From Bacillota bacterium (GTDB lineage: Bacteria; Bacillota; Ch66; Ch109): a stretch of 64,000 bases of DNA. The notes beneath the pieces were generated by a model. It was not told the origin of the DNA, ran no database searches, and worked only from the letters and a program-made list of their open reading frames with translations. Made by a program: the position numbers and the translations under genes. Shown one piece after another: positions 26,807 through 34,639 of this stretch. Location: positions 166,299 to 230,298 of the forward strand of contig JABLWZ010000003.1 in the NCBI GenBank assembly GCA_013178275.1. Reading direction: 5' to 3'. Within the stretch, counting starts at the first letter, position 1. Every line of letters starts with the position of its first letter.

Positions 26807-27191
26807 GATACAACGAGTAACACAAATACCTAAAGAACTGGAGCCTGGAGTGCTTTATGTATCCGAGGAATTTGGTACTGCCGCTCATCTTTGTGCATGT
26901 GGGTGTGGCGCTAAAATCCGCACTCCATTAGGTCCTACAGGATGGACTTTTTATGACACTCCCGCCGGACCAACCCTTCGCCCTTCTGTGGGTAACTGGC
27001 AGCAACCATGTAAATCGCACTATGTTATAAACAAAGGTCAAATCATATGGGCTGCTAAATGGTCAGATGACCAAATTAAGGCAGGACGTGCTGCTGAGGA
27101 ATTGCGACGGAAAGCTTATTATGATAATTTGTATAAAAATAAGGGCATCTTAAGGAGAATCTGGAATTGGCTCAAGAGTTTGTTTAGTTAA
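26793..27191 (+). CDS. DUF6527 protein with Cys/His metal-site motif
   Basis: About 132 residues with the DUF6527 pattern: HLCACGCGAK (His32, Cys34, Cys36, Cys38), a central Trp, LRPSVGNW, then CKSH (Cys73, His76) and GQIIWAAKW. The Cys/His set suggests zinc binding. In other bacteria DUF6527 genes accompany ubiquitin-like proteins, E1-like and E2-like enzymes. Here no E2 gene is present, so this protein may take the acceptor, ligase-like or substrate role; this is inference. It overlaps the E1 gene by 14 bp. ATG 26,793 or 26,796 is favoured over GTG 26,772, although no clear ribosome binding site is seen. Confidence 0.75.
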   Translation: MMKIKIQRVTQIPKELEPGVLYVSEEFGTAAHLCACGCGAKIRTPLGPTGWTFYDTPAGPTLRPSVGNWQQPCKSHYVINKGQIIWAAKWSDDQIKAGRAAEELRRKAYYDNLYKNKGILRRIWNWLKSLFS

Positions 27192-27217
27192 ATAGTATTA
27201 TATCACTAATGAACGAC

Positions 27218-27541
27218 CGTAGGCTGGGAATCGAATCGTCCCACCGGCTCCAAAAATTGATAAAACCGGCCCATCGTTTTTTCAATTGCGCACAGGACTA
27301 TGTGTAACTGATATAAAGAAATTTTGCTCTATGTCTGGAAAATAGCCTGCATCTAAATTGGACACACATTACATAAAATGTCGAGTAGGCCAGCTGGTTA
27401 ACGGCTGGTTTTTGCTTTTAGGGGGAGATTGGGTTCGATGAGGCTGCTAAATGCTTTTATCCAATTGGTTTTACAGATAACAGTCCATCGAACCCTTAGT
27501 TTCATTGTCAAACATCGTTGTGGGTAGTTTCGTGGATGCTG
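27218..27541. other. Boundary B: tRNA/tmRNA-like end, hairpin and 65-bp inverted-repeat segment
   Basis: There is no gene here. GGGAATCGAATCGTCCC followed by ACCGGCTCCA (27,226-27,252) has the look of a T-arm plus acceptor 3' strand, but no complete tRNA precedes it. A CCAGC/GCTGG hairpin with TTTTTG (about 27,394-27,417) and a 10-bp inverted repeat GGGTTCGATG/CATCGAACCC (27,431-27,440; 27,486-27,495) follow, then the end of the recombinase gene. The same order occurs in boundary A. It probably marks an attachment site at the 3' end of an RNA gene. Confidence 0.6.
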
Positions 27542-29149
27542 TTAATTTAGAGTGAAATAAGACGTCTTTTCTAAGATTGTAATCTGTTGATTTGCTTCAT
27601 CAGAATCAATAGTGAGCTTAAATTTTAGCTTATAAGTTTGGGCTATGGGATCGTAGGTAATCAAGCTCACATATTGCCTTAAAAGGCTGTGTTGAAAATC
27701 TGGAGGTTCAATTTTGATTCTTTGGATAAAGTCTTTGAGTTTTTCCCGTATAGCTTTGATTTGATCTATGGATAAGTCTGGTTCAGTAATGAGCTTGTTG
27801 GTTTCAGAACGTTCCCTTTTGAGTTTTTGAAGATCTCTTTTTAGTTCACCAATGTATTGAGCAACATAATTACCTAATTCAACCGAACCAGTCTCACTCT
27901 TGGCTAAATCAATCCTCCGGTTAAGATGCTTAATTTCGTCATCCAACCTTGCCAACTGAAACGTAATGTCCCTATTCTGGTATTCTACATAGCGTCTAAT
28001 TTCCTCCTCAAGGCTTTCTGGGAAAGATAGAAGGGTAAACTCACGAATAAGGCAGTTTAGAACTGCGGTTTCCAGTTTATCTTTAGAAACACTATTCCGT
28101 TTACAGGTTTTTGAGCCTTTACGGTGGTATGTTCCACAATGGTAGTACCGAGTATAGCCACGAGTGCGCTTGCTATTAGAACCGGTAACCATATTAACCC
28201 CACAATCAGGACATTTTAGTAGACCCCTTAATATAAAAGGGGAAGGTCCTGAAGGGTTAAAGGCACCTCCCAATGGGCTTCGTTCTTTTCCTTTGGTAGT
28301 CACTAAATTGAAAGTATCTCTATCAATTATGGGAGGATGAGAATCAGCGACGACAATCCATTCATTTTGCGGCTTTTTCTTCTTACCGTAATTAACATAG
28401 TCGTGTCTGTTCCATGTTCTTCGCCCAATATAAACGTCATTATGAAGAATGGTCCAAACTGTAGAAAAACTCCACGTTATTCCTGTAGGAGAAGGAATGT
28501 TCTCGGAGTTTAAGATGTTTGCAATGGACTTATATCCCTTATTTTGACGGATATAAAGATCGTAAATTCTTCTTACCGTATTGACCTCTTCATCGGGTCC
28601 TAACACCCAAACAGATTTAAAATTACCACGGCTATCCCTTATCTTCCCGATTCGATAAGCATACGGCGGACTTCCTCCATTGTGAAATCCCCGTTTTGCG
28701 TTTTCGGTCATTCCTTTCCTGACTTCCGTCGCCAGGTTCATGTTGTAAAATTCCGAGATGACCTCCATCATGCCTTCTAAGAGAAAACCATGTGGGGTTT
28801 CGGGATCGGTTTGTTCGGTGATTGAGTAAACGAGTACTCCTAATTTCTTCAATAGGGTTTTGTAAATCACATGATCTTCTCTGCTGCGGCTGAAACGGTC
28901 AAATTTGTGGACGATGATGGCGTTGAAATGGCGATTTTGTTTCCTCGCCATAGCGATCATCTTCTGGAAGGCTGGTCGATCGGCGGTTTTGGCGGATTTA
29001 GCCTCATCGATATACTCTCCTACCAGTTTCCAACCCTTGTCCTGACAGTACTTGCGGATGGCCTTCAGTTGGGCGGGGATGGATAGCTCTTTCTCTGCTT
29101 GTTCTTTGCTCGATACCCTTGCGTAAGCAACTACTCTGAGTTCTTCCAT
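27542..29149 (-). CDS. Large serine recombinase
   Basis: A 535-residue intact recombinase: VAYARVSSKEQAEKELSIPA with the nucleophilic serine near residue 13, HKFDRFSRSREDH, recombinase domain, zinc ribbon (CPDCGVNM, then CGTYH...C) and a coiled-coil C-terminal part. AAAGGAG precedes the ATG by 7 nt. It belongs to a different subgroup from the 1.7-5.8 kb trio. Its 3' end adjoins boundary B, and a remnant of a close relative lies at 21.3 kb. It probably inserted the neighbouring DNA at an RNA-gene 3' end. Confidence 0.95.
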   Translation of the reverse strand: MEELRVVAYARVSSKEQAEKELSIPAQLKAIRKYCQDKGWKLVGEYIDEAKSAKTADRPAFQKMIAMARKQNRHFNAIIVHKFDRFSRSREDHVIYKTLLKKLGVLVYSITEQTDPETPHGFLLEGMMEVISEFYNMNLATEVRKGMTENAKRGFHNGGSPPYAYRIGKIRDSRGNFKSVWVLGPDEEVNTVRRIYDLYIRQNKGYKSIANILNSENIPSPTGITWSFSTVWTILHNDVYIGRRTWNRHDYVNYGKKKKPQNEWIVVADSHPPIIDRDTFNLVTTKGKERSPLGGAFNPSGPSPFILRGLLKCPDCGVNMVTGSNSKRTRGYTRYYHCGTYHRKGSKTCKRNSVSKDKLETAVLNCLIREFTLLSFPESLEEEIRRYVEYQNRDITFQLARLDDEIKHLNRRIDLAKSETGSVELGNYVAQYIGELKRDLQKLKRERSETNKLITEPDLSIDQIKAIREKLKDFIQRIKIEPPDFQHSLLRQYVSLITYDPIAQTYKLKFKLTIDSDEANQQITILEKTSYFTLN

Positions 29150-29177
29150 CTTCGGCTCCTTTCTGCGGTAAAAATGA

Positions 29178-29214
29178 AAGAACCCCTCAGCTTGTGGGCT
29201 TTGGGGTTCTTATT
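29178..29214. terminator. Hairpin terminator between divergent genes
   Basis: AAGAACCCC and GGGGTTCTT enclose a 16-nt loop and are followed by ATTATG. It lies between the starts of the recombinase (minus) and the KAP gene (plus), so it is more likely to block read-through than to end a gene. TTTCTTATACCGTTG, a motif recurring at 34.8 and 45.7 kb, follows at 29,218. Confidence 0.5.
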
Positions 29215-29380
29215 ATGTTTCTTATACCGTTGTTTTTTGTTGTATTCCCACATTTTAGAAGGAATATTGAGATTTTAAGCGAAATTTATGGAATAAAAGG
29301 ATATAGAAGCAATGATGTCATAGTCATCTCTAATCTGGGAAGTTGAAAAAGGTCGTCTGTAGGAAAGAAGGTGAAATCGA

Positions 29381-31543
29381 GTGTTTAAACCGGATAATCC
29401 AATTCAATCTTACCAAGAGGATAGCTTAGGAAGATCTCCTTTTGCTAAATCTTTTGGCAATGCTGTCCTTAACTATAAAGAAAAAGATAGTATTATAATT
29501 GGTCTTTTTGGCGAATGGGGTTCTGGAAAGTCCTCAGTAATTAACATGACTTTAGAGCATATAGAGATGGTTAATGAAAGCACCGCTCATGATAAGAAAC
29601 CTATTATTGTAAGATTTAACCCCTGGAATTATTCTGATCAAAATCAACTTATTACACAATTCTTTAAACAACTATCAGTAGTGCTCAGGCGACCGGATTA
29701 TGCAGGTAATGCTAAAAAAGCAGGAGAAAGGTTAGAAATATATGCCAGGTTTTTTGAACCATTATCTTTGATACCAACTGTTGGTCCTATTGCAGCTATA
29801 ATCTCTAAAATTTTTAAAGGTATAGGAAATGCAACAAAAGGTTGGGGCGATCTTAAAGCAAATGACTTAAATGCTATAAGAGCAGAGATAAATGAATTGT
29901 TAAGCAAACAACCTCATAAAATTATTGTTGTTATTGATGATATTGATCGTCTCAATAATATTGAGATTAGACAAATTTTTCAGTTAATCAAATCTATTGG
30001 AGATTTTCCAAATACAATATATTTGCTTGCTTTTGATAAGAATGTTGTTATAAAAGCATTAGACGAAGTGCAAAAGGGTCCTGGTCAGGAATATTTAGAA
30101 AAAATGGTTCAAATTCCTTTCGAGATCCCACTGATTTCTAAACAGGAATTAGCGCAACTATTGTTTAGCCGGCTCAATGAATTAATTAAAGATATACCTG
30201 AGAACAAATGGGATCAAACGTATTGGGGTAATATATATCACAGCGGATTGAAGTATTTATTTAAAAATATAAGAGATGTTACACGTTATATTAACTCATT
30301 ACGATTCGGCTTTGAGATGGTCAAAGACGAGGTAAATGCAATAGATTTTCTTGCTATTACTGGAATTCAGGTTTTTATTCCAGAGGTCTATTATGGCATA
30401 AGAAATAATAAAGAAGTTTTTTCTGGAGTATATTCAGATTATAGAAGAGAAGGCGGAACGAAAGAAGAAGATAAAAAAATTTGTAATGAGATAATTAGCA
30501 AGGCACATGAGCTGCCGCAAGAATTATTAAAGGATTTATTGAAAAGGTTATTTCCAAAGCTAGAATCTATTTATGATAACACTAATTATGGCTATGATTG
30601 GTTGGATAGTTGGAGGAGAAATTGCCGAATATGTAGTCCTGATATTTTCGATACATATTTTAGGCTTTCTATTGCTAAGGGAGAAATCTCCCAAAGAGAG
30701 ATTGAGACGATCTTGTCTTTAGGAAATAGTCCTGATTTGTTTGCTGAAGCTCTTTTAAAACTCGAAGATGAAAAAATAGTACGATTTCTTGACCGATTAG
30801 AAGATTATACGCGAAACCATATTCCAGAGGAAGACATAGAATCTATTATTACGGTTTTGATGGATATTGGTGATTTGTTCCCTGAAGGCGATTCCGGATT
30901 TTTTAGGACAGATACACCGATGAGGTTACTTCGTATATTTTATCAACTCAGTCATCGTTTTGATAACCACGAAACTAGATTCAATATTTTTAAACGTGCT
31001 ATAGAGAATTCTACAAGAAGTTTATTTACAATCGTTCATGAGGTGGGCGTACAGGATCAGCAACACGGCAAATATGGATCTAAAGAAACTCCGGAGCCAA
31101 TAGATAGTCTAACTGTAAACTCAGAACAACTTGAAGAATTGGAAAGGCTTGCTTGCAATAAAATTGAAGATTGGTCTAAAGATGGTAGATTAGCAGGACA
31201 TAAACATTTGGTTTCTATTCTTTATAGATGGAGAGAATGGGGGCAACTGGACAGAGTAAATAATTTTGTAAGTAATATGATAATGAACGATGGTGGTCTG
31301 ATTGATTTTATAACCAGCTTCTTAAGTAAATCTATAAGTCATAGTATGTCAGATTATGTTGAAAAAATAAATTGGCGAATTCACCTTAAAAATGTTGAGG
31401 AATTTGTAGATTTAAAAGAAATAGAGCCACGAATAAGGAAGATATTTTCTAGTTCAGATTATCAGTACTTAGATGAACGGAAAAAACTTGCTATAAAAAC
31501 ATTTTTGGATACTTTTGATGGAAAAATAAGAGATCCTTTCTAA
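29381..31543 (+). CDS. KAP-family P-loop NTPase
   Basis: A 720-residue protein with Walker A GLFGEWGSGKSS (41-52), a weakly hydrophobic segment around 120-145 between the Walker motifs as is usual in KAP proteins, Walker B VVIDDIDRL near 184 and the conserved KMVQIPFEIP near 245. The C-terminal half is helical with no recognised domain. KAP NTPases are frequent in anti-phage islands, often membrane-linked. GTG 29,381 has AGAAGGTGA upstream. The gene is strongly AT-rich compared with its neighbours, which points to separate acquisition. Role in defence is inferred from family and place. Confidence 0.85.
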   Translation: MFKPDNPIQSYQEDSLGRSPFAKSFGNAVLNYKEKDSIIIGLFGEWGSGKSSVINMTLEHIEMVNESTAHDKKPIIVRFNPWNYSDQNQLITQFFKQLSVVLRRPDYAGNAKKAGERLEIYARFFEPLSLIPTVGPIAAIISKIFKGIGNATKGWGDLKANDLNAIRAEINELLSKQPHKIIVVIDDIDRLNNIEIRQIFQLIKSIGDFPNTIYLLAFDKNVVIKALDEVQKGPGQEYLEKMVQIPFEIPLISKQELAQLLFSRLNELIKDIPENKWDQTYWGNIYHSGLKYLFKNIRDVTRYINSLRFGFEMVKDEVNAIDFLAITGIQVFIPEVYYGIRNNKEVFSGVYSDYRREGGTKEEDKKICNEIISKAHELPQELLKDLLKRLFPKLESIYDNTNYGYDWLDSWRRNCRICSPDIFDTYFRLSIAKGEISQREIETILSLGNSPDLFAEALLKLEDEKIVRFLDRLEDYTRNHIPEEDIESIITVLMDIGDLFPEGDSGFFRTDTPMRLLRIFYQLSHRFDNHETRFNIFKRAIENSTRSLFTIVHEVGVQDQQHGKYGSKETPEPIDSLTVNSEQLEELERLACNKIEDWSKDGRLAGHKHLVSILYRWREWGQLDRVNNFVSNMIMNDGGLIDFITSFLSKSISHSMSDYVEKINWRIHLKNVEEFVDLKEIEPRIRKIFSSSDYQYLDERKKLAIKTFLDTFDGKIRDPF

Positions 31544-31624
31544 AAAAACTGAATGATCACATATTAAGATATTCGGTTAAGATATGGAAGAAAAATTTTG
31601 GGCGAGGCTGATTAAAGGAGAACG

Positions 31625-31816
31625 ATGACGTTGATTGATATAAGTATCGAATTTAGTTATCCTGGTATCCCAAAGGTATTATCAGGTGTGATTATTGAGG
31701 GGCCTTTTAATCATGGAAGTTGTAGTTACTGTTATAAGCAAGATTGTTTAGCTTGGAAAGTATATATTCTTGAGTTTGATTTTAGTGTTGATGTAAATGA
31801 GTGTTTAATTAAATAG
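31625..31816 (+). CDS. Small Cys-containing protein of unknown function
   Basis: A 63-residue frame with a very good ribosome binding site (AAAGGAG, 4 nt before ATG). It contains CSYCYKQDC, which could bind a metal, and has no signal peptide or membrane segment. It lies 81 bp after the KAP gene and shares its AT-rich composition, so it may belong to the same unit, for instance as a regulator or antidote. The family was not recognised. Confidence 0.5.
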   Translation: MTLIDISIEFSYPGIPKVLSGVIIEGPFNHGSCSYCYKQDCLAWKVYILEFDFSVDVNECLIK

Positions 31817-31844
31817 AATAATAATTACTTGAATGAGGTGTATA

Positions 31845-32183
31845 ATGGGCCAAATCAATTACTTATCTGTCTCCCAAGTGGCCGAGGAACTCCAGGTCAG
31901 CTATCAGAAAGTGCTCTACATGATCAGGACGGGGAAGCTGCCGGCTGAGAAGGAAGGGAAAGCTTTTAAGATCCCTGCTAACTATCGGGAGGTTTTGGTA
32001 GAAGTAAGGCCCAGGAAGAAGATGGCTTCCAAGAAGTCTGCTGCTAAGGGTAAGCAGGGGAGGGCTAAGCAAGAAGTCGTGGTTGGGAAAGATGCTTTAG
32101 TTAATAACCTGGCAAAGGCAATCCAGGAACTGGTGAAGTTCCAGGTTGAAAAAGCTTTGGGGAACAAGAAGGTAAGGATATAA
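31845..32183 (+). CDS. Excisionase-type HTH DNA-binding protein
   Basis: A 112-residue protein starting with a MerR/excisionase-type winged helix (YLSVSQVAEELQVSYQKVLY, GKLPAEKEGKAFKIP), then a Lys/Arg-rich linker (about residues 53-80) and a short helix. ATG 31,845 follows TGAGGTG and is preferred to the in-frame ATG at 31,833. It may be an excision or regulatory factor of an element in this region. Confidence 0.75.
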   Translation: MGQINYLSVSQVAEELQVSYQKVLYMIRTGKLPAEKEGKAFKIPANYREVLVEVRPRKKMASKKSAAKGKQGRAKQEVVVGKDALVNNLAKAIQELVKFQVEKALGNKKVRI

Positions 32184-32196
32184 AGTAATACATTGG

Positions 32197-32979
32197 TCAA
32201 CTAATTCTCTTTTGTATTTTGCTGACTGAATAAGTGATGAGATTCCTCGGTGATAGCCTGCCTGAAAAAACTATCAGTTTATTTACAAGGCCTGGTACTG
32301 CAATCTTCTTTCCTCTCATAAGGGCTTTATAACCATAATCTGCAACCGATTTAGCATCCGCTACCGGTAAACTCTTAAACAGTTTTGAATCTTGCAGAGA
32401 AGAAGCTTCAACAATACCTGTTTGGGTTGGACCGGGACAAAGTGTCGTGACGGTAATTCCGGTTCCCTTCAATTCGAAAGCGATGGCCTCCGAAAAGGAT
32501 AGGATATAAGCCTTTGTAGCGTAGTATACGGCCATCAACGGACCGGGGCAGAAGGCCGCGGTGGAAGCGACATTGAGAATACGGCCGGTTTTACGCCTGA
32601 CCGCCCGATCCAAGAACAGCTTGGTAAGGTGGGTCAGCGAGGCAACGTGGATCTGGATCATCCGATCCTGTCTCTCCCATTCTGCATTATGAAATTCGTT
32701 AAAATCAGCGACCCCCGCGTTGTTTACCAGGACATCGACAACGATGTTCCGGTTGTCGATCTCAGAATAGATCTCTTCCGCTGCGGATGGAATGGACAAA
32801 TCTTTTGGGATAACCGTCACATCAATATGATGCTCTTTCACGAAATCGTATTTTATTTCATTCAACCTGGATACGTTTCTTGCTACAAGGACCAGATCAT
32901 ACTCATCCTTTGCGAATAGCTTGGCAAGCTCGTAGCCGATGCCTCCTGAAGCCCCGGTTATTAGCGCTGTTTTCTTCAA
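32197..32979 (-). CDS. Short-chain dehydrogenase/reductase
   Basis: A 260-residue classical SDR with the cofactor motif TGASGGIG near residue 8, NNAG near 88, catalytic Ser (NVAST), YYATK (Tyr and Lys near 153-157) and CPGPTQTG. It oxidises or reduces a carbonyl/alcohol substrate with NAD(P); the substrate cannot be told. TTG start with GGAGGG 7 nt upstream. It lies 34 bp downstream of the SRPBCC gene on the same strand, so the two likely form an operon of metabolic rather than defence function. Confidence 0.92.
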   Translation of the reverse strand: MKKTALITGASGGIGYELAKLFAKDEYDLVLVARNVSRLNEIKYDFVKEHHIDVTVIPKDLSIPSAAEEIYSEIDNRNIVVDVLVNNAGVADFNEFHNAEWERQDRMIQIHVASLTHLTKLFLDRAVRRKTGRILNVASTAAFCPGPLMAVYYATKAYILSFSEAIAFELKGTGITVTTLCPGPTQTGIVEASSLQDSKLFKSLPVADAKSVADYGYKALMRGKKIAVPGLVNKLIVFSGRLSPRNLITYSVSKIQKRIS

Positions 32980-33013
32980 TCAATTACCCTCCAATTTGAA
33001 CCAAGAATTGGCT

Positions 33014-33427
33014 CTATTTATTCTTCTCTAGCTCGTCTATAAAGGCATTGATGACATTTTTTATAACTTTTCCGATGATCCAACCCGTTCCGGGAAACTT
33101 TGGAGTGAATGTAGCTGTCCACTTTATCATAGTGCATTTTCCATCGGGCTTAAACTCAGCCCTCCCTAAATAGTCCTTTATCGGGGCTCCAGAAATCATT
33201 CTATAAGTGAAGTTGTTAGGGGAATTTATTGCTTCCAGGCGCTCACGGGCGATAGCTTTCCCGATAGTAATAGTACGCTCCGCTCCCACTCCATTTGCCT
33301 CCGGATCACCCTCCTTTTCGATAACTACTGTAATTGAAGGCCCCGGAGATTCTAAAAAGTTACCAGCTACGGCCCAAACTTTTTCATGGGGTACATTAAT
33401 TGTCCGTTCTATGCTTAGAGATGCCAA
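33014..33427 (-). CDS. SRPBCC-family protein
   Basis: A 137-residue START/Bet v1-like protein (MASLSIERTINVPHEKVWAV at the start, GVGAERTITIG, WTATFTPKFPGTGWI, long C-terminal helix). This fold binds a hydrophobic ligand in a cavity; the ligand is unknown. TTG start with AGGAGGG upstream. First gene of the two-gene operon with the dehydrogenase. Confidence 0.88.
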   Translation of the reverse strand: MASLSIERTINVPHEKVWAVAGNFLESPGPSITVVIEKEGDPEANGVGAERTITIGKAIARERLEAINSPNNFTYRMISGAPIKDYLGRAEFKPDGKCTMIKWTATFTPKFPGTGWIIGKVIKNVINAFIDELEKNK

Positions 33428-33591
33428 TTTGATTTTTCCCTCCTTTTCTTTACAGCTATTAATTTTATATTACAATAATTCACACGTATTTAATAGATAA
33501 CAATAGCGATAAGTATCGAGATTGAAAAAATCTAGTCCAAGCTTAAAATATGCGCTAAAATCAATCTAATACGGTAAAAGGGGGATTAATC

Positions 33592-33912
33592 TTGAACAGA
33601 AAAGACTTAATCAAAAAAATGGCAGAGAAGACCGGGTTCAAAAAGAAGGATGTAGAATTGGTCCTGAAAACATTTACCGAGACGGTCGGTGAAAGCCTTG
33701 CTTCGGGAGACAAGGTACAGTTAACCGGGTTCGGTACTTTTGGTGTAAGGGACTCTAAACCTAGAGTGGGACGTAACCCTCAGACCGGCGAAAAGATTAA
33801 GATAAAGGCCAGGAAGAGCCCTTATTTAAGGGTAGGTAAAGGGTTAAAGGAAGTGGTTCAACCAAAGGTTGTAGTAGCCAAGAAAGCTGCTCCCAAGAAA
33901 AAGGGAAAATAG
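33592..33912 (+). CDS. HU-family DNA-binding protein
   Basis: A 106-residue histone-like protein: NRKDLIKKMAEKTGFKKKDV, then LTGFGTFGVR and GRNPQTGEKI, the hallmark HU arm region. About 15 extra residues rich in Lys/Ala (VVVAKKAAPKKKGK) extend the normal 90-residue HU, giving a histone-H1-like tail. TTG start after GGGGG. It bends and packs DNA; carried on an element it may serve recombination or replication. Confidence 0.95.
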   Translation: MNRKDLIKKMAEKTGFKKKDVELVLKTFTETVGESLASGDKVQLTGFGTFGVRDSKPRVGRNPQTGEKIKIKARKSPYLRVGKGLKEVVQPKVVVAKKAAPKKKGK

Positions 33913-33923
33913 ATAAAGGTAAG

Positions 33924-33953
33924 GGAGGCTGGGCAACCAGCCTCCTTTCTCTA
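33924..33953 (+). terminator. Rho-independent terminator of the HU gene
   Basis: GGAGGCTGG-GCAA-CCAGCCTCC, a 9-bp perfect stem with tetraloop, followed by TTTCTCT. Confidence 0.88.
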
Positions 33954-33982
33954 TTCACAGAAAGACATAAATAGGGCTATAG

Positions 33983-34012
33983 AAACATCCTGATATCCAG
34001 GATGTTTTTTTC
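33983..34012 (+). terminator. Second hairpin terminator
   Basis: AAACATCCTG and CAGGATGTTT with a 5-nt loop and a run of T. It lies between the HU gene and the convergent DUF2958 gene and works best for plus-strand transcripts. Confidence 0.75.
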
Positions 34013-34071
34013 TAACCTGGGATTAAAAGTGGAGATTTAGAAAACCCAGTATCCCCACCCCCAGAAAATAA

Positions 34072-34377
34072 TCAAAAGGCAGCCCCGCTCCGAACTTTAC
34101 TCAAAGGCACTGGTTTCCAGTACAAATCCCGCTCAATCGGTAGCCCTAGAGGCCCTTTAGCCGATTTCAGTTCATCCAGCGAGAAATATCCGAGTTCAGT
34201 CTCGAACCCACGAACCAGGCCAAAGAATAATCGATCTGTTGGATCGTACTCTGTTGCGTACCACGTCCAGTTTGAGTCGGGCGTGAAAAATTTGACGCGA
34301 ACCAGCGGATCTTTCTCTTTTTCGGTAGCGTAGAGTGGGGGAAGGGTATCGGCAATCTCTTTCGGGAGCAGTTCCAT
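34072..34377 (-). CDS. DUF2958 protein
   Basis: A 101-residue protein with the DUF2958 pattern (LLPKEIADTLPPLYATEKEK near the start, WTWYATEYDP, LFFGLV, LGYFSLDEL, ERDLYW). DUF2958 is typical of plasmids and integrative elements; function unknown. AAGGAGG lies 5 nt before the ATG. A truncated copy of its first 29 codons is found at 45.2 kb as part of a duplicated segment. Confidence 0.85.
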   Translation of the reverse strand: MELLPKEIADTLPPLYATEKEKDPLVRVKFFTPDSNWTWYATEYDPTDRLFFGLVRGFETELGYFSLDELKSAKGPLGLPIERDLYWKPVPLSKVRSGAAF

Positions 34378-34400
34378 AAAAGCCTCCTTAAAATAATAAA

Positions 34401-34421
34401 AAACCCCAGCGTGTGGGGTTT
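34401..34421 (-). terminator. Hairpin terminator
   Basis: AAACCCCA and TGGGGTTT with a short loop; on the minus strand it is followed by TTTTATTATTTT. It lies between the small gene at 34.4-34.6 kb and the DUF2958 gene. The same hairpin recurs at 45,301-45,321. Confidence 0.65.
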
Positions 34422-34438
34422 GGGTGGATGAGATCGGG

Positions 34439-34639
34439 TTATTCTTGCTCAGGGTCTTTTTCTTTGTCCTGGTTTGTTTTCCTTAACTGTCTTTTAACCG
34501 TTTGTAGAGAACCTATTTTTGTCCCAGGAGAAATAAAGATCTTATTTTGCGTATCGTGGCTTGAATACTTGTTTCCATACCCAGATACATACAAATCATC
34601 TTTATGAAACAGGTCCAACAGTTTTCTGAGTATTGACAT
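34439..34639 (-). CDS. Small conserved element protein, copy 1
   Basis: A 66-residue charged protein beginning MSILRKLLDLFHKDD, with a C-terminal Lys/Glu-rich tail. The start at 34,639 is set by AAAGGT upstream and by the paralogue at 45.3-45.5 kb, which begins with the same residues. The two share the pattern MSILRx, LFHxDDLYV, QNKxxI, GSLxTVKRxLR. No known family was recognised. Conservation between the copies supports a real gene. Confidence 0.6.
   Translation of the reverse strand: MSILRKLLDLFHKDDLYVSGYGNKYSSHDTQNKIFISPGTKIGSLQTVKRQLRKTNQDKEKDPEQE

Noticed and set aside
27218..27252. Complete tRNA gene
   Set aside because: Only a T-arm-like and acceptor-like 3' part exists; no D-arm, anticodon arm or 5' acceptor strand upstream.
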